Positions 51,101 to 63,718 of a stretch of DNA of 64,000 nucleotides are shown piece by piece (position 1 is the first letter of the stretch; every line of letters starts with the position of its first letter). The translations under genes were made by a program, and so were the position numbers. The stretch spans positions 84,308,963-84,372,962 of the forward strand of contig NC_090982.1 of NCBI RefSeq assembly GCF_040807025.1. The letters run 5' to 3'. The stretch comes from Struthio camelus. Lineage: Eukaryota; Chordata; Aves; Struthioniformes; Struthionidae. Below the pieces are notes generated by a model that was not told where the DNA came from, did not search any database, and saw only the letters and a list, made by a program, of their open reading frames with translations.

Positions 51101-54100
51101 AGTCTCAATTGTCTCTTTTTGCTTCTAGGTCTGCAGTCCAGTGGCTGGTCCATTCAAGTCCCATCTGATGTTACTGGTGAATTAGGGAAGACGGTCATTC
51201 TGCCCTGTACTTTCACACACCCCTACAAAATATTTGACCGGACCCTCACTGCCATTTGGAGGATCAGGGAACCTTACAATGGTACAGTCGTTTTCAAGTG
51301 CGTTGCTCAAGGCTCCAGTGAACTCTGTAAGACTGCTGTCAGCTATAAAAACAAATACAAACTGCTTGGCAACCCACGGCACAAGGATCTTACCATCAGG
51401 ATCGACAATCTGACCTGGAGTGACAGTGAGAGATATTTTTGTCGAGTGGAGCTCTCTGGAGATATTCACGACAAGTATGAAAGCAGGAATGGGATAAAGC
51501 TCCATTTGATCGGTAAGAGAACATGAGAGCCAAAAGAGGCACCACCACCCCATGGGGAAGTGAGAGCGCCAAAAAGATGAGGAAATTGATGAGACCAACC
51601 AGACCAGTGACAACAGATGTTCACCTGAGATGCTCTTCCAAAGGGCTGGCTATTCTAACCCTAGTCAGCCTGGGAAAAAAATCTTAACAACGGGGCTGGG
51701 TACACTCTTCACCCTCTAAAGTCTTCCAGTATGAGGTGATACACACAACACAAGGAACGGAATAGGAATAAAACAGAGCAGAAAATGTGATAAGGAAACA
51801 GCCAGCCTCTGGCTGCCAGGGGTAAGGGTCAGCCAAGTCCGGGGCCTCCCACTTCTTCCCTGCAGCAGAAAATCTGTGCAGCTAGCAGTCAGCAGCTCAT
51901 GGGGTAGGGTTAAAGATATCCTTTTTGTCAGGACTTAAACTGGAGAGCTCAGCCAGTGAGTATGTGTTAGGAAACAGGCCTGCATGATAACAGGGGCTCA
52001 GGAAGACAAGATATCTGGCACCCCTGTGCCAGGATTTGTAGGTCTAAACTTCTCTGGAGCACGAAAGGGTAAGTACAAACAACTCTGACAAAAGTCAGAT
52101 CCTAGGAGCTGGCATACCATCTTCATAGCTCTCTATGAAGAGGCCTCTCTATTCTTCCCCTCTCACAGCCACACTTACTACCACCATCAAGCTGCTTCAT
52201 TACAGCGCCTTGTCCTCACCACACAGGATCACAACCAGGCCACAAGCTCCTTGGTCTCACCAGAGCGTGGAGCTGCACCTGGATTAGGGGAGGCAAGGAG
52301 GAGCTTCACCTTCTCTTGAAGGTGTTCACAATCTCCAGCCTGGACTGTGAACCCTGAGCAGAAAAACCCTGAGCTTGTACTGAGGCCTGTTACCTGTCCC
52401 TGTCTGCGAAAGCAGCATCTGAAGCTGCTTTAGTTGCATGTAGCTAACTGAACATAATATTGTCCCACTGGAGACAGTGCAGTCCCAGGCATCTCCAGAC
52501 TTGGCCAGAGATCCCTTAAAAACCACAGGTGCAACAGGGACAAGGCAAAGCATCTTCGACGGACTGCTAGACAGCAGTCACACAAGGTGAAATGCCTATC
52601 CACACCCTATCAGTGACAGGAAAAAGAGAAGCTGCAAGAGGGACATATGAATCCCCAAATGAGTTCAGGACCCAGGCAACAGTTGTTAATGGGCATGATG
52701 GACATACACAGGGACAGGACAGGACATGCTCCTTCCTGAGGAGTCTGTAGTCTAAACAGACACAGGGCAGGAGGGAAATACAGACACAGCGACAAACCAC
52801 ACAGCAGCTCGATGCCAAAACCTCCGTCTCAAAGTTACAACTTGCCCCCACCCCAGCATCACACTGCTCCTACTGAAACCCATAAGGCCTTCACAGTACA
52901 GAAATCCAGCATAAGAACTCGTTGCTGCAGCAGGACTTCTTGTTCTTTTTCAGCTGATAATCTGGCTGAAAAAATACCTTCTTCCAGGGCTGCTTAGCAT
53001 GACAGGGACACGGCAGAGTGAGAAGAGGGTGAATTTCCAGCACAGACCACACAACTCTACCTGCACCTCTTCACTGTGTTCCCTCGCAGGCATGTCCAGG
53101 GCTCCCACACTGCGTGTGGCAAACTCACCCCCAGGCTGCTATGTGCTCGAATCACACCAAGCATTCAATTATAAGGAGACCCAGTTCAGGAAAACTCTAA
53201 TTCTATGTCTGAGGGTGTGCTTACAGATGTAGAGAGTGCTGGTAGACGCACAAGGTCTCGGGAAGAGACTCAGACCTTAACCAAGAGTGCAGAGATACTG
53301 TGCGTTGCATCATTTTGCTTGTGAAGTGAAACTGCCTTACCTCTGCTGTGCACTGCGGGGCTCCAGACAAGGTACAAGCATGAGTTAAGTTACTTCTCAG
53401 GAACTTCTGTGTATTGGAAGCTCTCATTTAGAGCAGCTCCTTGGCTTTCTTAAGTACCCCTATCCAGAGCATGACCAGGGCAGAACGGCAGCAAGATTTG
53501 TGTCCTAGAGGCTGCCTGAATTTAAACACTAGAGGCATGATAACCAGCCTTACCCTCCTCCATCTCTCCAGTTCCCTGTATAGTTCCCTCCGTTAAGACT
53601 AGCTTGGTCATGTCAGCCACACTTCCTTGGGAGACTAGACCAAATGTGACGTGTCTAATAAAACCTCTCAACATTCTGCTTCCCCCAAATGCTCTTCACC
53701 ACTGTTCATTCAGTCATACAATCTCACGTGCTTCACGTACAGGATATGCAGTTAATAGCCCTGTCTTAGTATCAATGTGCTACCCTAAAGCAACCAGGGG
53801 GCCAAACCTGGTGGTCACTATCAGGCTGGAGTGAAACACCAAATACAGACTGTACCAGAGAGGGGAAAGGAAGTAAGTGTCCGGACAATAATTCATCAAA
53901 CCTGGCAAGTCTCAAGCACTGAGCAAAGGACTTGCACAAATGGACCCCTCCCCATGGGCTCTGCAGGTCACAAACCAAGGGAAGAGCCGTGACATACTCA
54001 GAAGAGAGCACCACAGTCACCTGCTCCGTGACCCACTGCCAGATGCAGCCAGCCTGTCCGAAAAGCTGACTGGCTGTACCCACTGCCTAAGTCACAGATG

Positions 54101-57000
54101 GCACTGGGCTGTAATTTATGGTAAAACCACAGAAAACAGCCCATCTTCAAGGATGGTTGCCCTGCTATAGCACAGTGCCTCTGCCTTGTCCCATCACACC
54201 AGGGTGACGTGGGCTGAAGTCAATAACAACTTAGTAATCTGCCTAAGAAACAGCAGGGATAAAACACAGTTCTCATCTCTACGCATCAAGTGAAAAAGTG
54301 GGGGGGAAAAGTAAAGTGAAAAGTGAAAGTGAAATTTGATCCCAGTGGTACCTGTTATAGCATGTTGAGAGTCTGCTATGACCAAACATTTTGCATGAGA
54401 GCTGGCTTTGAAACTCAACACACTCTCTCTCTTTTGCTCCCATTTCTGCAGCTGCCCCCAGGATCATCAACATCACCGTTAGCTCGAATGGAGATCGTAC
54501 CTTCAAAGCACGCTGCACAGCTGAAGGGGAGCCAGCACCTTCCCTGACATGGACCGGCCCTCACTCCAGCAACTTCACCTCCGTCACGAACACGAATCAC
54601 CAGGTCACCAAAGAGCTCCAGTACCTGACACACGATGGAAAATACACATGTACTGCTGTCAACAGCCACGGGAGAGCAGAAGGGGCTGTGTACTTCTATA
54701 AATTCAAAACGTCCAACAGCTCCCTTTTCCTGATCCTGATTTTTGTACCGTTGGGAATTAAAGTACTTGTTTTGCTGGTGATAGTGAGCTTTACTGTTTT
54801 CTGGAGAGGAGGTACGTATCGCTCACTATTTCCTTTCGTAGTCTTCCTCCATCAGACCGGTAACAAGCAAAGCAACGCAGCAGATAAAATCAGGCAGGAG
54901 ATTTTTTTACGATTATTTTCCACCTTAGGAAAATGACATTTATAATGGGAAATCCAAGAACAAGTAAAAGGAAACTCCTGGCTGGCTGGTCACAGCCTGC
55001 AGAAGTGAGGTCTTATTCTGGAAGGAATCTTTAAAAAGACGCAGTGAACAGGAGTTTCCCTAAGCTTGAGGAGAAACGTTAATAAACTAACAGATGTGCA
55101 ATTAGCTGAGAAACCGCTGCCTACGAAGTCAGATTTTTGTTTTGGTTTTTTTTGTTTTTTTTTTCTGGGGGGAAGTAGACTAATTACTAACTTTTTCCAT
55201 TTAGCCCTTGGGCAGGATTTACCTTCACTGCATTCCACCAAATAGTTTAATTTCCCAGGGTCAGCATCCTCATTTTACAGATTGCCCATCTCAGTCCCCA
55301 CGGCCTCGATATCAGAGTGCTTCATAATCATTAGTGAAATCTCATCTTCCCAGTGTGCCAAGGCCATGGGAGCAGGGAAACATCTAGTTGTCAGAGATGA
55401 GAAACAGCTCACAGCGAACTAAGAGACTGCCCAAAGGTCATACAAGAAACCTCCAGCCAAGAAACCCAAAGGCCCCTGGCTCCCAGCAGAGCACCCAGCC
55501 TAACGCATCATTGCTTTTGTGCTACACTGCAGTGAGGATCAGTCCAGGAAGAGTTCCTGGGTCTGGGTCTCAGGCCAAAAGAAACGTGACACCAACAGGT
55601 ATAAAAATAGTCTGATAGCAGCAGCTTGCAGGGAGCTACTACTTGCCTTGAACTGCAGGAGGTATAAGAACAGCCAGAAGTACTTTGCTCCTTATATTCA
55701 GGTGCCTAATTCCTACCCTCCTGAAGGCTAACCACAGAACTAATCAAACTTTTTTTCCCCCATTCACTGGCATTTTATAATCACCCTGTAGTGCAGTTTC
55801 CCTAGAACTCTAGGTCAGTTGTGGCTTCCCAGCTCACTCTGACCACACGGCTAACTCGCATCTTCCTTCTTGGTTAACAGGTCCCTTCACTACCCCAACC
55901 AGCCTGGCCCGGTAAGAACATCCTGCCTTCTATTCATGTCATCCAGTAGAAAGTTGGAGATGGCCAAGGAGAGAAACTTGGCCTTGGTCTTGGCAACAAC
56001 CTTCTGGCCTGAGAGCAGGCTTCTGGGACAAGGACAGGGCTGGGCTGATGGCCAAGTGACCCCACATGAGGGACCACGGCCCGGGCACTGCAGGGAGCGC
56101 GTTCTGGCTTGGGTATAGGTGAGAACACACCCTACTGATTTGAGGATGAGCTGCTCTGAGCATAAGCGCCTTGGGCAGCAGCTTGCAGAGATTAGACGTA
56201 GCAGCAGCAAGGGACTAGCAAAAAGTTCAGGTGGGCCACTGGCCCAGAACACGGTAGGAAGCTGTGATGAACTAGCAAAAGAACCATCCACCCCGGGATG
56301 GGTGCAGGAACCGGTGGGATGGGGTCACGTCCAACCTGAGTTACCCTGTAACCCTTACTTGATGTCTCCTTCCCTCTTGCACATCCAAGAAACGTGGTCA
56401 TCTGAGCAAGACGCTTAGGTGCACACCAGCAGAGGCAGAGGGGACTTGCAGGTAATTAGGAAAAACATTTAATTGTAGAAGCATAGCTCTGCTGATTTAA
56501 CAGTCTAAATGATACCGCATCCTTCACTGCAGTATCATGTATTTGTATCATGACAGAAAATGAAAGCTTAAAAGCCAAGATGCTCCATGCTCTGCATATG
56601 CATTAGAAGACCCTTAACACTATTTCTAAAGTGGGAGAGGTTTGTCACTACCCTCTTTAGCTTCTGAAACAGCAGACAAGCAGTAGTTAATGCTAATAGT
56701 GTTGGAGGTCATTCCGGAGCCTTTAAGATGCAAAACATTAGATGCAAATCAGATACTGAAGAACCATCTGCTATAGAATGGAGGATCCATAAGCAACAGT
56801 ATAACACATCCTCTGATGCTCCTTAACTCTTAGCTGACGCCACACAGAAAGACTAGTGCAGCCAAAAATGCATCTTCACCTTATTCACTTCTCTCATTGT
56901 CAGGCCACAGTCACAGGACTCCACCTATGAGAACCTGGACCGCAGGCACTGCGGCAGCCCCACTTCGCTAACAGAACGAACTGCAGCACCACGAAGTTAA
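48151..57000 (+). CDS. SIGLEC15: sialic acid-binding Ig-like lectin 15, complete
   Basis: Type I membrane lectin of osteoclasts and myeloid cells that recognises sialylated glycans and signals through DAP12/TYROBP. Coding exons are 48151-48202, 51129-51512, 54452-54811, 55881-55911 and 56904-57000. All have AG/GT borders with compatible phases, giving 924 nt (307 aa; human protein 328 aa). Residues 1-17 are a hydrophobic signal sequence (MKEFGLFLLCLLCIF). A V-set domain (about 25-145) has the YFCRVE motif; Arg123 corresponds to the essential sialic-acid-binding arginine of human Siglec-15. Its cysteines are C44, C75, C84 and C122. A C2-type domain (about 148-230, C167/C212, HDGKYTC) follows. 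A membrane span (about 236-262) contains Lys249, the DAP12-pairing lysine. The tail has one tyrosine motif, STYENL (Tyr284). Potential N-glycosylation sites are N68, N111, N152, N186 and N234. The region between signal peptide and V-set domain is shorter than in mammals. Position upstream of, and convergent with, EPG5 supports orthology. Confidence 0.95.
51513..54451 (+). other. SIGLEC15: SIGLEC15 intron between V-set and C2-set exons
   Basis: About 2.9 kb from donor CG|GTAAGA to acceptor TTCTGCAG. No additional exon, recognisable transposon or RNA gene was seen. Both bordering exons are phase 1, the usual arrangement for modular Ig domains. Confidence 0.7.
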
Positions 57001-58422
57001 GGATCTGGTCTGTGACACTTGTACCTGCTTGCGCGGTTTGATTTCCTGCTTGTCAGGTGCAAAATCAGGTCATTTTAGGGTGCTTAGCTCCCCAAATATA
57101 AGACTGCAATTGACTGATATGTGGAAGATCAAACAGGACTTCCAGGTACATGTTCTCCCTCCTGGCTGTGACTTACAAGCAAGAGCAGCCATCAAAGGGA
57201 AGACGGATAAAGAGAAGGATGCAAAGGGAAGATAAAAAGGCGGCTGGAGCTGGAAGAGCAAAAGAGTCGTCTAGTCAATCTGTAGTTTTCAGGCTGTATC
57301 AAGATAGCGCTTAGCAAGCGGATGGGAGTCTACCATTTCCTCCTGTCTTGAAGTAACTTTTTTTGCTACAAACTTTTTTTCAGAACTACTTTTTCTCCAC
57401 TCCACTTTTCCAAATACATGCAGCTTATTAGAGCCAGCAACTGGACTATTCTGCTATTTGAAACTTCAGGTGTGAAGAAAAACTGTTGCAATTTCTGTAG
57501 ATTTTTTCTTTTTTAATTCCTTAACTTCCAAAAGAGGTGTTCTGGAACTTTAAAAGAAACCTTAACTTTCAAGAGGAGCCCAAACAAAATGAAAACAGGA
57601 AAAGAAAAGTCTTCAGAAAGCTGGGAGAGTTGAAAACAGGAAATTGAAAAGGTGGTCTGTACTGCAAGTTCACTTGCAGCTCTTGCTAGTACTACCACAA
57701 CTGGTACATAAGTAAGTGCACATGCACACACAAGCACTACCTCAGGGCTTTGAGATAAATGTCATGACCATCTGCCATTACTTCTTATTCAGGCCAAATA
57801 CAAAAAACCCTGGTCTGGGTCACTTGTGAATGGTGAAAGAATGGGACCAACGCATTGCCAGTGCCAGAAAACAGCACTAGGCTAGAATACAGGGCCACAT
57901 CCATTTATCCCTTTGGCCAAAGGGTGTTCTTTCACCATGCATGAGTAGACAGACCAAGATCTCAGCTTTCATAAAGCATTTTAAAGGGGGGAGAGGGTGC
58001 AAGGAGACTTCCCATGCTTTTCCTCCCTCTGTTTAGAAATACTTTTTTAAGATTTGATTTGGGAACAAAAATACAAGTATGGTAGAGTAAGTGGATTTGT
58101 ATTCTTCCCTCCTACCAGTGCTAAATTAGATCAGTTTAAGACAAACGGAGACGGCACATGCAAGCTCTTTACCGCATCAGGTGTAACACAGGACAGCCTG
58201 AATGCAAACAACCTTCACCAAGAGGTTCTGGCAAACCATTTCAATTGTAGCCCATAACGAACAGTTCTCTGAGGAAAAATTGCAATTGGCTGAGCTTCAT
58301 CAGTAAGAACAGCCTGAAAACATGATCCCATCAATACCACGTCCTTTGAAAGACTTCATACATCAGCCTCTGCAACAATTATGGAAAGGCAATAATCATC
58401 ATGCCTGTACAGAGAGCCACAC

Positions 58423-58428
58423 AATAAA
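58423..58428 (+). terminator. SIGLEC15: poly(A) signal AATAAA, probable SIGLEC15 3' end
   Basis: First canonical AATAAA I find downstream of the SIGLEC15 stop, followed by CAGGTTTGTTTAG, a U/GU-rich downstream element. It would give a 3' UTR of about 1.4 kb. The interval 57001-58420 contains no other recognisable gene and is read as 3' UTR. Confidence 0.5.
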
Positions 58429-58982
58429 CAGGTTTGTTTAGACTTGAAAATACTGCAGACAAAGAATGAACAGTTCACCTAACATTAATGACCCAAAAGT
58501 CAGCATCTAGCTTTCATTGTAGGCAGAGTGAGAAACAGGTACCACCAGAGGGCAACTCATTGCATCTGTTTCAGACAGTTTTCTTGATGCGACGCACACG
58601 CACCTTCAGACCTGTAAGCTGTAACTACAGGAAACGGGACAAAAGGAAAGGGTGACACTAAAAAGCCCCAAGAGATTTGTGGAGTTTTACTAGGACAGAG
58701 AAGCATCACTTCTGCCATTTCATAGCTGAGCTTTCTCCTGGGCCCTGGGAACAAAAAAGACACTGTTGCGTTACGTACACGTTAGGATGAACAAAAGCAG
58801 AGCGTGGATTTAATCCCCTCATTTCAGAGAGAAGGCTCCCTAAACCTCCATCAACTGAGTAACTGAGTGGCACTCCCCCAATCACACTTTCATCTCCAAG
58901 AACAAAGATGCATTACCTGCTTGGAGTCTTTCATCAAGTTGAAAATACCATGGTGTTGGTCAGGAATTACTTGATTTTTCAT

Positions 58983-58988
58983 TTTATT
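58983..58988 (-). terminator. EPG5: poly(A) signal (AATAAA on minus strand), candidate EPG5 3' end
   Basis: TTTATT on the + strand reads as AATAAA on the EPG5 transcript. It is about 1.7 kb after the EPG5 stop codon. I noticed no other canonical hexamer between it and the stop. The region beyond it is only weakly GU-rich, so EPG5 transcripts may end elsewhere. Confidence 0.35.
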
Positions 58989-60713
58989 TTGCATGGTCTT
59001 TGCAGATAGAGCATGTTATAAATACATCATTTGTAAAAACTCAACAGCTGAAACATTATCATTTTAAAAGTGCTTTTCATACATATATTTCTGGCTTTTT
59101 CACATTTCTTATACACCAACTGATAACATCGAACCTAATAAAACCAGTGTTTTTCAGTCTTTGGGGAAAAAAGAGAAAAGAAAAAAGCAGCAAAACATAT
59201 TCTTCCAGTTGTGAAATTTCCAAAAGAGTCTGTTAAAAACCATGCTGCATTGATGGTTTCATCTGGTTAATATACAGAGGATGTACATATACGTGTAGGC
59301 TCGCAGATAGAGCAAAGAACTGTAAGACCACATGAAGGTGAAGGTGATCCAATGACCCAGCTGGCATAGTTAGCAGGATCTGTCAAGAGAGAGGTGGTTT
59401 GTTCTCCAGCACTGAAATCCCAGGTAAGTGCAATCCTTCAAAGCGATTCGTTATTGAATGGACAGTAGGTAGCACACTTCCTTTCCCTAGTGACCAAAAC
59501 TAAAGTTTAATGTGTGACCATGTTCTAAACACAAAGGCACAGTTCATACAGGAAGAAAAGAAGCTGTCATTGCTCCTTCACAGAGGTCTACAGATTGGGA
59601 CTACAGGACCTTGGGCCCCCTGGAATAGGTCCAAGTTAGGCAAGCAACTTGGAAACTCACCTTCTGCTTTCCCTAAAGAAAGGTGCATCTTACACTCAGA
59701 CAAGGCAACAAAACCAGAGATCATTAAGCTGAAATAACAGATTTACAGGCTCATTGTCCATGCTTTGGCAACAGAATTTTAACAAATGATCACCAAATTC
59801 AATACAAGAAAAATAGCTTTTCACAGTGTCATCCAAAACCCTGTCACATCATGCCCAGCTACGAATAAAAGAATAAACTTCAAGCAGTGTCCACTTGACA
59901 TACCACTATCTCCTAAAGAACCAGACTTTCAGAATTAAGGAATCCGTTACCTAATGTGAACATAATCACCTGTTCCCTTCCCAGATGCTCAGAAATCCTG
60001 AAAAATCAGCTTCTAGACGTTATCTGACTTAAAAACAACATGGCCAGAAATTAGTTGCATTTAATTAAGCAATATGGAAGCAGACCCACTAGGTTTTAGA
60101 AAATAGGAACAAAAAATAAAAAATAAAAAAAACAGTTCTTTAGTTCAAATTTTAGCTTGTATTTAGAGAAGTGGGAGAAGATTGTAAACATGCCTTTCAA
60201 CTACAGAGTTCTGTGGGATAGCAAAAAATTTTTTAAATGCTATGTTCCCAAATCTAATGAGTTTGCAAGTCTCTGAACACACAATCACATAAGATTTAGA
60301 GGTATCTTGGGTAAGACGGTCAAAACCTCTTTTATACACAACCCTCCATCCAGTTTGCACTGGCTCAAGCGATGACACATCGGAAAATGAAAAGGCACAA
60401 AGCAAAAACTTAAGACGCTGCAGGAAACAAGGATGAGCTTTGCTGTCTAATGATTTGTATATCTCCCCCACAGGTGTGTACACACAGGAAGACGCGCAGG
60501 TCTTTTCAGTAGACAAAAATTGAGCAATTCCACAGGCCTACATATCATAAGAGCTTTAAAGAAAAAGAAAAGGATAAAACTTGCCAGTGTGCACTCACAC
60601 CTCTGACTTATTTAAAGTGGAACTCTGCAGGTAAAAGTTACTTGTGCAACAACAACTTCAAATGTAAACCAGAGTAATCCAACATTGCGTGAAGCTTTCG
60701 GAGCTCAGTGCCG
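58989..60713 (-). other. EPG5: probable EPG5 3' UTR
   Basis: About 1.7 kb between the EPG5 stop codon and the first minus-strand AATAAA. There is no recognisable gene; the open frames here are short and unremarkable. Confidence 0.4.
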
Positions 60714-63687
60714 CTATCGGATGCTGTCCAAATAATGCACTTCTGGGTAGAGAGTGTTAACAAGGAGAGCCAAGAGATTATTGCCATCTCGAAGACAATG
60801 TTCTGGATGCTTGATGAACTGAGAAGCCTGGGAGAGCTGCTCTTGATAATCCATGTATTGTTTGTTTGATGCCATAGATTCAAGAGCATTCAGTGCCTAT
60901 AGATACAAGGGAAAACTGCATTAGCTGTGTAAACTTCGGTCCACATCTTTTGCAGGTGTAACAAACCAGTTGCTGAACCACCATAAGCACGATTCCACTG
61001 GAAGTTCCTTATCAGCTAGAGACTATGGAGTATTCTGAATAAAGCATTTGTACAAATATGATCAGGTAATACTGCTTCAAGTCACCTCATATTTTCTAAG
61101 CTGTTCCCTCCCTGAAATCAACACAACAGATGTTCTATTTTAAGGCTTGCTATGAATCTGCAATATAAGTGTTGACATATATTTACATCATGCACTAAAG
61201 ACATCGTCTTAGGGGAATCAAAATACACATGAAAATACAAACTGCAACAGTGTCTTACAGACATCTTTAACTTTCACAAATGTATTACTTTGCTCCCAGT
61301 AATAATATTACAGGGACAGCATCAGGCTAGAATTTGTATGTTAAAAAAAAAAAAGTTCCTCACCTATGTTAGCAGTACCGCCTACGGTGAACGTTGTAAA
61401 TGAAATGCGTGCAGAAAAATCTTATTTCTCAGAGAACAGAAACCTTATGCACCTACATACCGAAATAACATGGATGGCATACAAACTGCAAAAGGAATAT
61501 TTGTCATAGGGCTTTTAAGTCCTGCTTTCACATAAGCAAGCGTTAGTGCAAATATCAGCTTAGTGTCATTGCAGCCTATAGACTGTCCTGAAAAGCAGGA
61601 CAACCACGAGACAGCATTGTTTATCATTACTATTTTTTATTCCTTCTGTTATGTTCCAAAGTTTCTGAACTCGGGCTTTATGGACATAAATTGATCTGTA
61701 CCTTTTATTTTTTAGTTTAAGATTAGAAACGGAGACCTTCGTATTAATATAGAAGGCTGTGTGAACAGGTTTACTTGGGAGTCAACTTAGGGTCCCTTTA
61801 GCTTAGGGCTCAGACATACAACCCTCCAACCACAGTTCAACAAGTTACCATCCATCAGCTGAAAAACAGTGTGCCAGCTCTCAGGTCCATGACAACGGCC
61901 AGGCAAAGCACAGTAGTTCAGACTCAGCTTTAAGATGTTTCAAGCCACTACATTTTAACTTGCACTTGATGTGAACTGCTGTGTACACACTATTGATCAC
62001 AGCAGCTCAACTGGAACCCAAAACACACCCAGGTGGAACGCAAGAGCAAAGTTTTAAAAACTCACACCATCTCCAAGCCCACCCTGCCACTGTCTCTGGC
62101 AAATTCCAAGATGGTGGTTTGAAGTATAGGAAACGTTGCATGAACTTGTGATACATCCCATTCCCATGAGGACGCAAGGGAGAGCAACAAACTATTTCCG
62201 GATTCAGATGTAAAACGTTAACCAAAAAATTAAACACAGGAGAAAAAGTCCAGAGCGTATTCATTGCTGAATAAAATCAAAAAGTTCATACAAGGATTTA
62301 GCCTGAAGCTCCAATGCTTGCAGTGACCCTTACGTGCCTCACCACACAAGCCAAGATAGCACACAGAGAGAGCAATCCAAGAAGCCAATGACCGGCACAC
62401 AATACCTGCTGGGCCTTCTGCGACAGCTTCGGCTCTGAACCCACTTTCAGGCGGACTTGATTCTCTGCAGGAATCTGCACCAAGAGGAAGGCGGACAAAC
62501 TGCGGGCAACCACCCGGAACCTTACACAGGGAAAAGGAAAAGGGACATCAAATTTCAAAGTCCTCAACAGCACAAACTTAAAGTTCTGTCCTATGAGACA
62601 TCTCTCACACGGGAAACAGTAGAGGCTTTGGAGGATCTTTTGAATGCATGAAATAAAAATACTGTAACATATACCCTACAAATATATCATGATATACACT
62701 AGAGGGTAGTATAATACCATGTATATCAAATGTGGCACCTCCCTTAAGGCTTAGCTATAGCCTTGAGGTTGCATCTGAAATATTTGCTTAACAGCCTTTG
62801 AAACATCCACATCACCAAAACCAAAGGATGAGCTGAACAAGAATAAGATTTCAGAGTAATTTCAACAGCATCAGGATTGCATCCCAGGAGGTCTTTATGA
62901 AGTTACACTTAAATACTATGTTGGATTGGTGCTCCACATACATTTACGTATTTCTCCTTGGCATTCTTTCCACTTTAATATCTTACAGCCAAGTTTGCTC
63001 TCTCTCTTCAGAGAGGAAGCTGAGTAACAAGCATGTATTTCTTTAAACATCTCTTAACATTTCCCAACACCTCAAGGTTAAGATGGAACAGGCAGAGTGC
63101 ATATAATCATACAAAACACTTGTGATGCGAACTGGAGCAGCCTTCCACAGATGAGGTTAAAATATTTTCCTCTAATAAACAGCCTACCTACAAACTCAGA
63201 GATGGTAGCTGAGCCAGAATCACACCCACTGCAGTTACTCTCTGATGTAAGTACTCTCTGATGAAACTGTAGCTCACTACAGTTTCTCTCTGATGGGTCC
63301 AAGTAACTTCATAGATCTGGGGACAGCTTTGATTCAGAACATCTTTCGACATTGCTCGACAGATGTATGATCTGCTCGACAGATCTATTACAGTCTGGAT
63401 TCAAGCTGCAGCTTTTTTAACATGACAACTCACATTTGAATCAATGAACTCGCTGCACCTCCAATCCTTACCTGGGTGACAACGGAGACCTCCTGCCTAG
63501 CCCAAAAGCACCAAGTATGCCAGAAGTCAGTCTCTCTTCAGCCAGCTGACTCTGCCTGCCCTGTATTGAGAGCAGCGTCCGAATGACGGATTCCATCAGA
63601 ATGGCATCATCTTGCTCCATCTGAATTAGGGATAGCTGCATGGCCTTGTGCCACCAAAGAAACAGCTTTGCCTCCTCCTTTGCTGAG
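60714..63687 (-). CDS. EPG5: EPG5 C-terminal exons (partial gene)
   Basis: EPG5 (ectopic P-granules 5 homologue) is a very large protein (about 2,580 aa in human). It acts as a RAB7 effector that tethers autophagosomes to late endosomes/lysosomes. Only the last three coding exons are here, in minus-strand order: 63687-63472, 62520-62406 and 60896-60714 (stop TAG at 60716-60714). Splice signals are AAAG|C and CCCAG|GTAAGG, GTAAG|G and CAGCAG|GTATTG, and CTATAG|G. Phases join cleanly (AG+G gives Arg between the first two; phase 0 between the last two). The peptide contains [47 protein letters not shown] and the terminus [20 protein letters not shown], which I recognise as the conserved EPG5 C-terminus. 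About 170 residues are visible; upstream exons lie beyond the right edge. The left edge of the first exon is ambiguous by 5 nt, since an alternative AG exists at 63684-63683. It is convergent with SIGLEC15, as in mammals. Confidence 0.92.
63235..63295. repeat. CTCTCTGATG repeats and a 9-bp hairpin in an EPG5 intron
   Basis: CTCTCTGATG, or ACTCTCTGATG, occurs three times (about 63237, 63254 and 63286). Between the second and third copies lies a perfect inverted repeat AAACTGTAG-CTCA-CTACAGTTT (63264-63285). It looks like a small decayed tandem array within the intron between the 63.5-kb and 62.4-kb exons. Confidence 0.75.
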
Positions 63688-63700
63688 CTTTCGGTAGATT

Positions 63701-63718
63701 AAAAAAAAAAAAAAAAAA
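63701..63718. repeat. A18 homopolymer (T18 on EPG5 sense strand)
   Basis: A run of 18 A on the + strand is read as a T18 polypyrimidine tract 12 to 13 nt upstream of an EPG5 splice acceptor. It supplies most of the pyrimidine tract of that 3' splice site. Confidence 0.95.

Noticed and set aside
56305..56360. CR1-like wording (GGGATGGGGTCACGTCCAAC, then ACCCTGTAA)
   Set aside because: Partial resemblance only, without the diagnostic 3' octamers. It may be an old fragment but is not supportable by eye.
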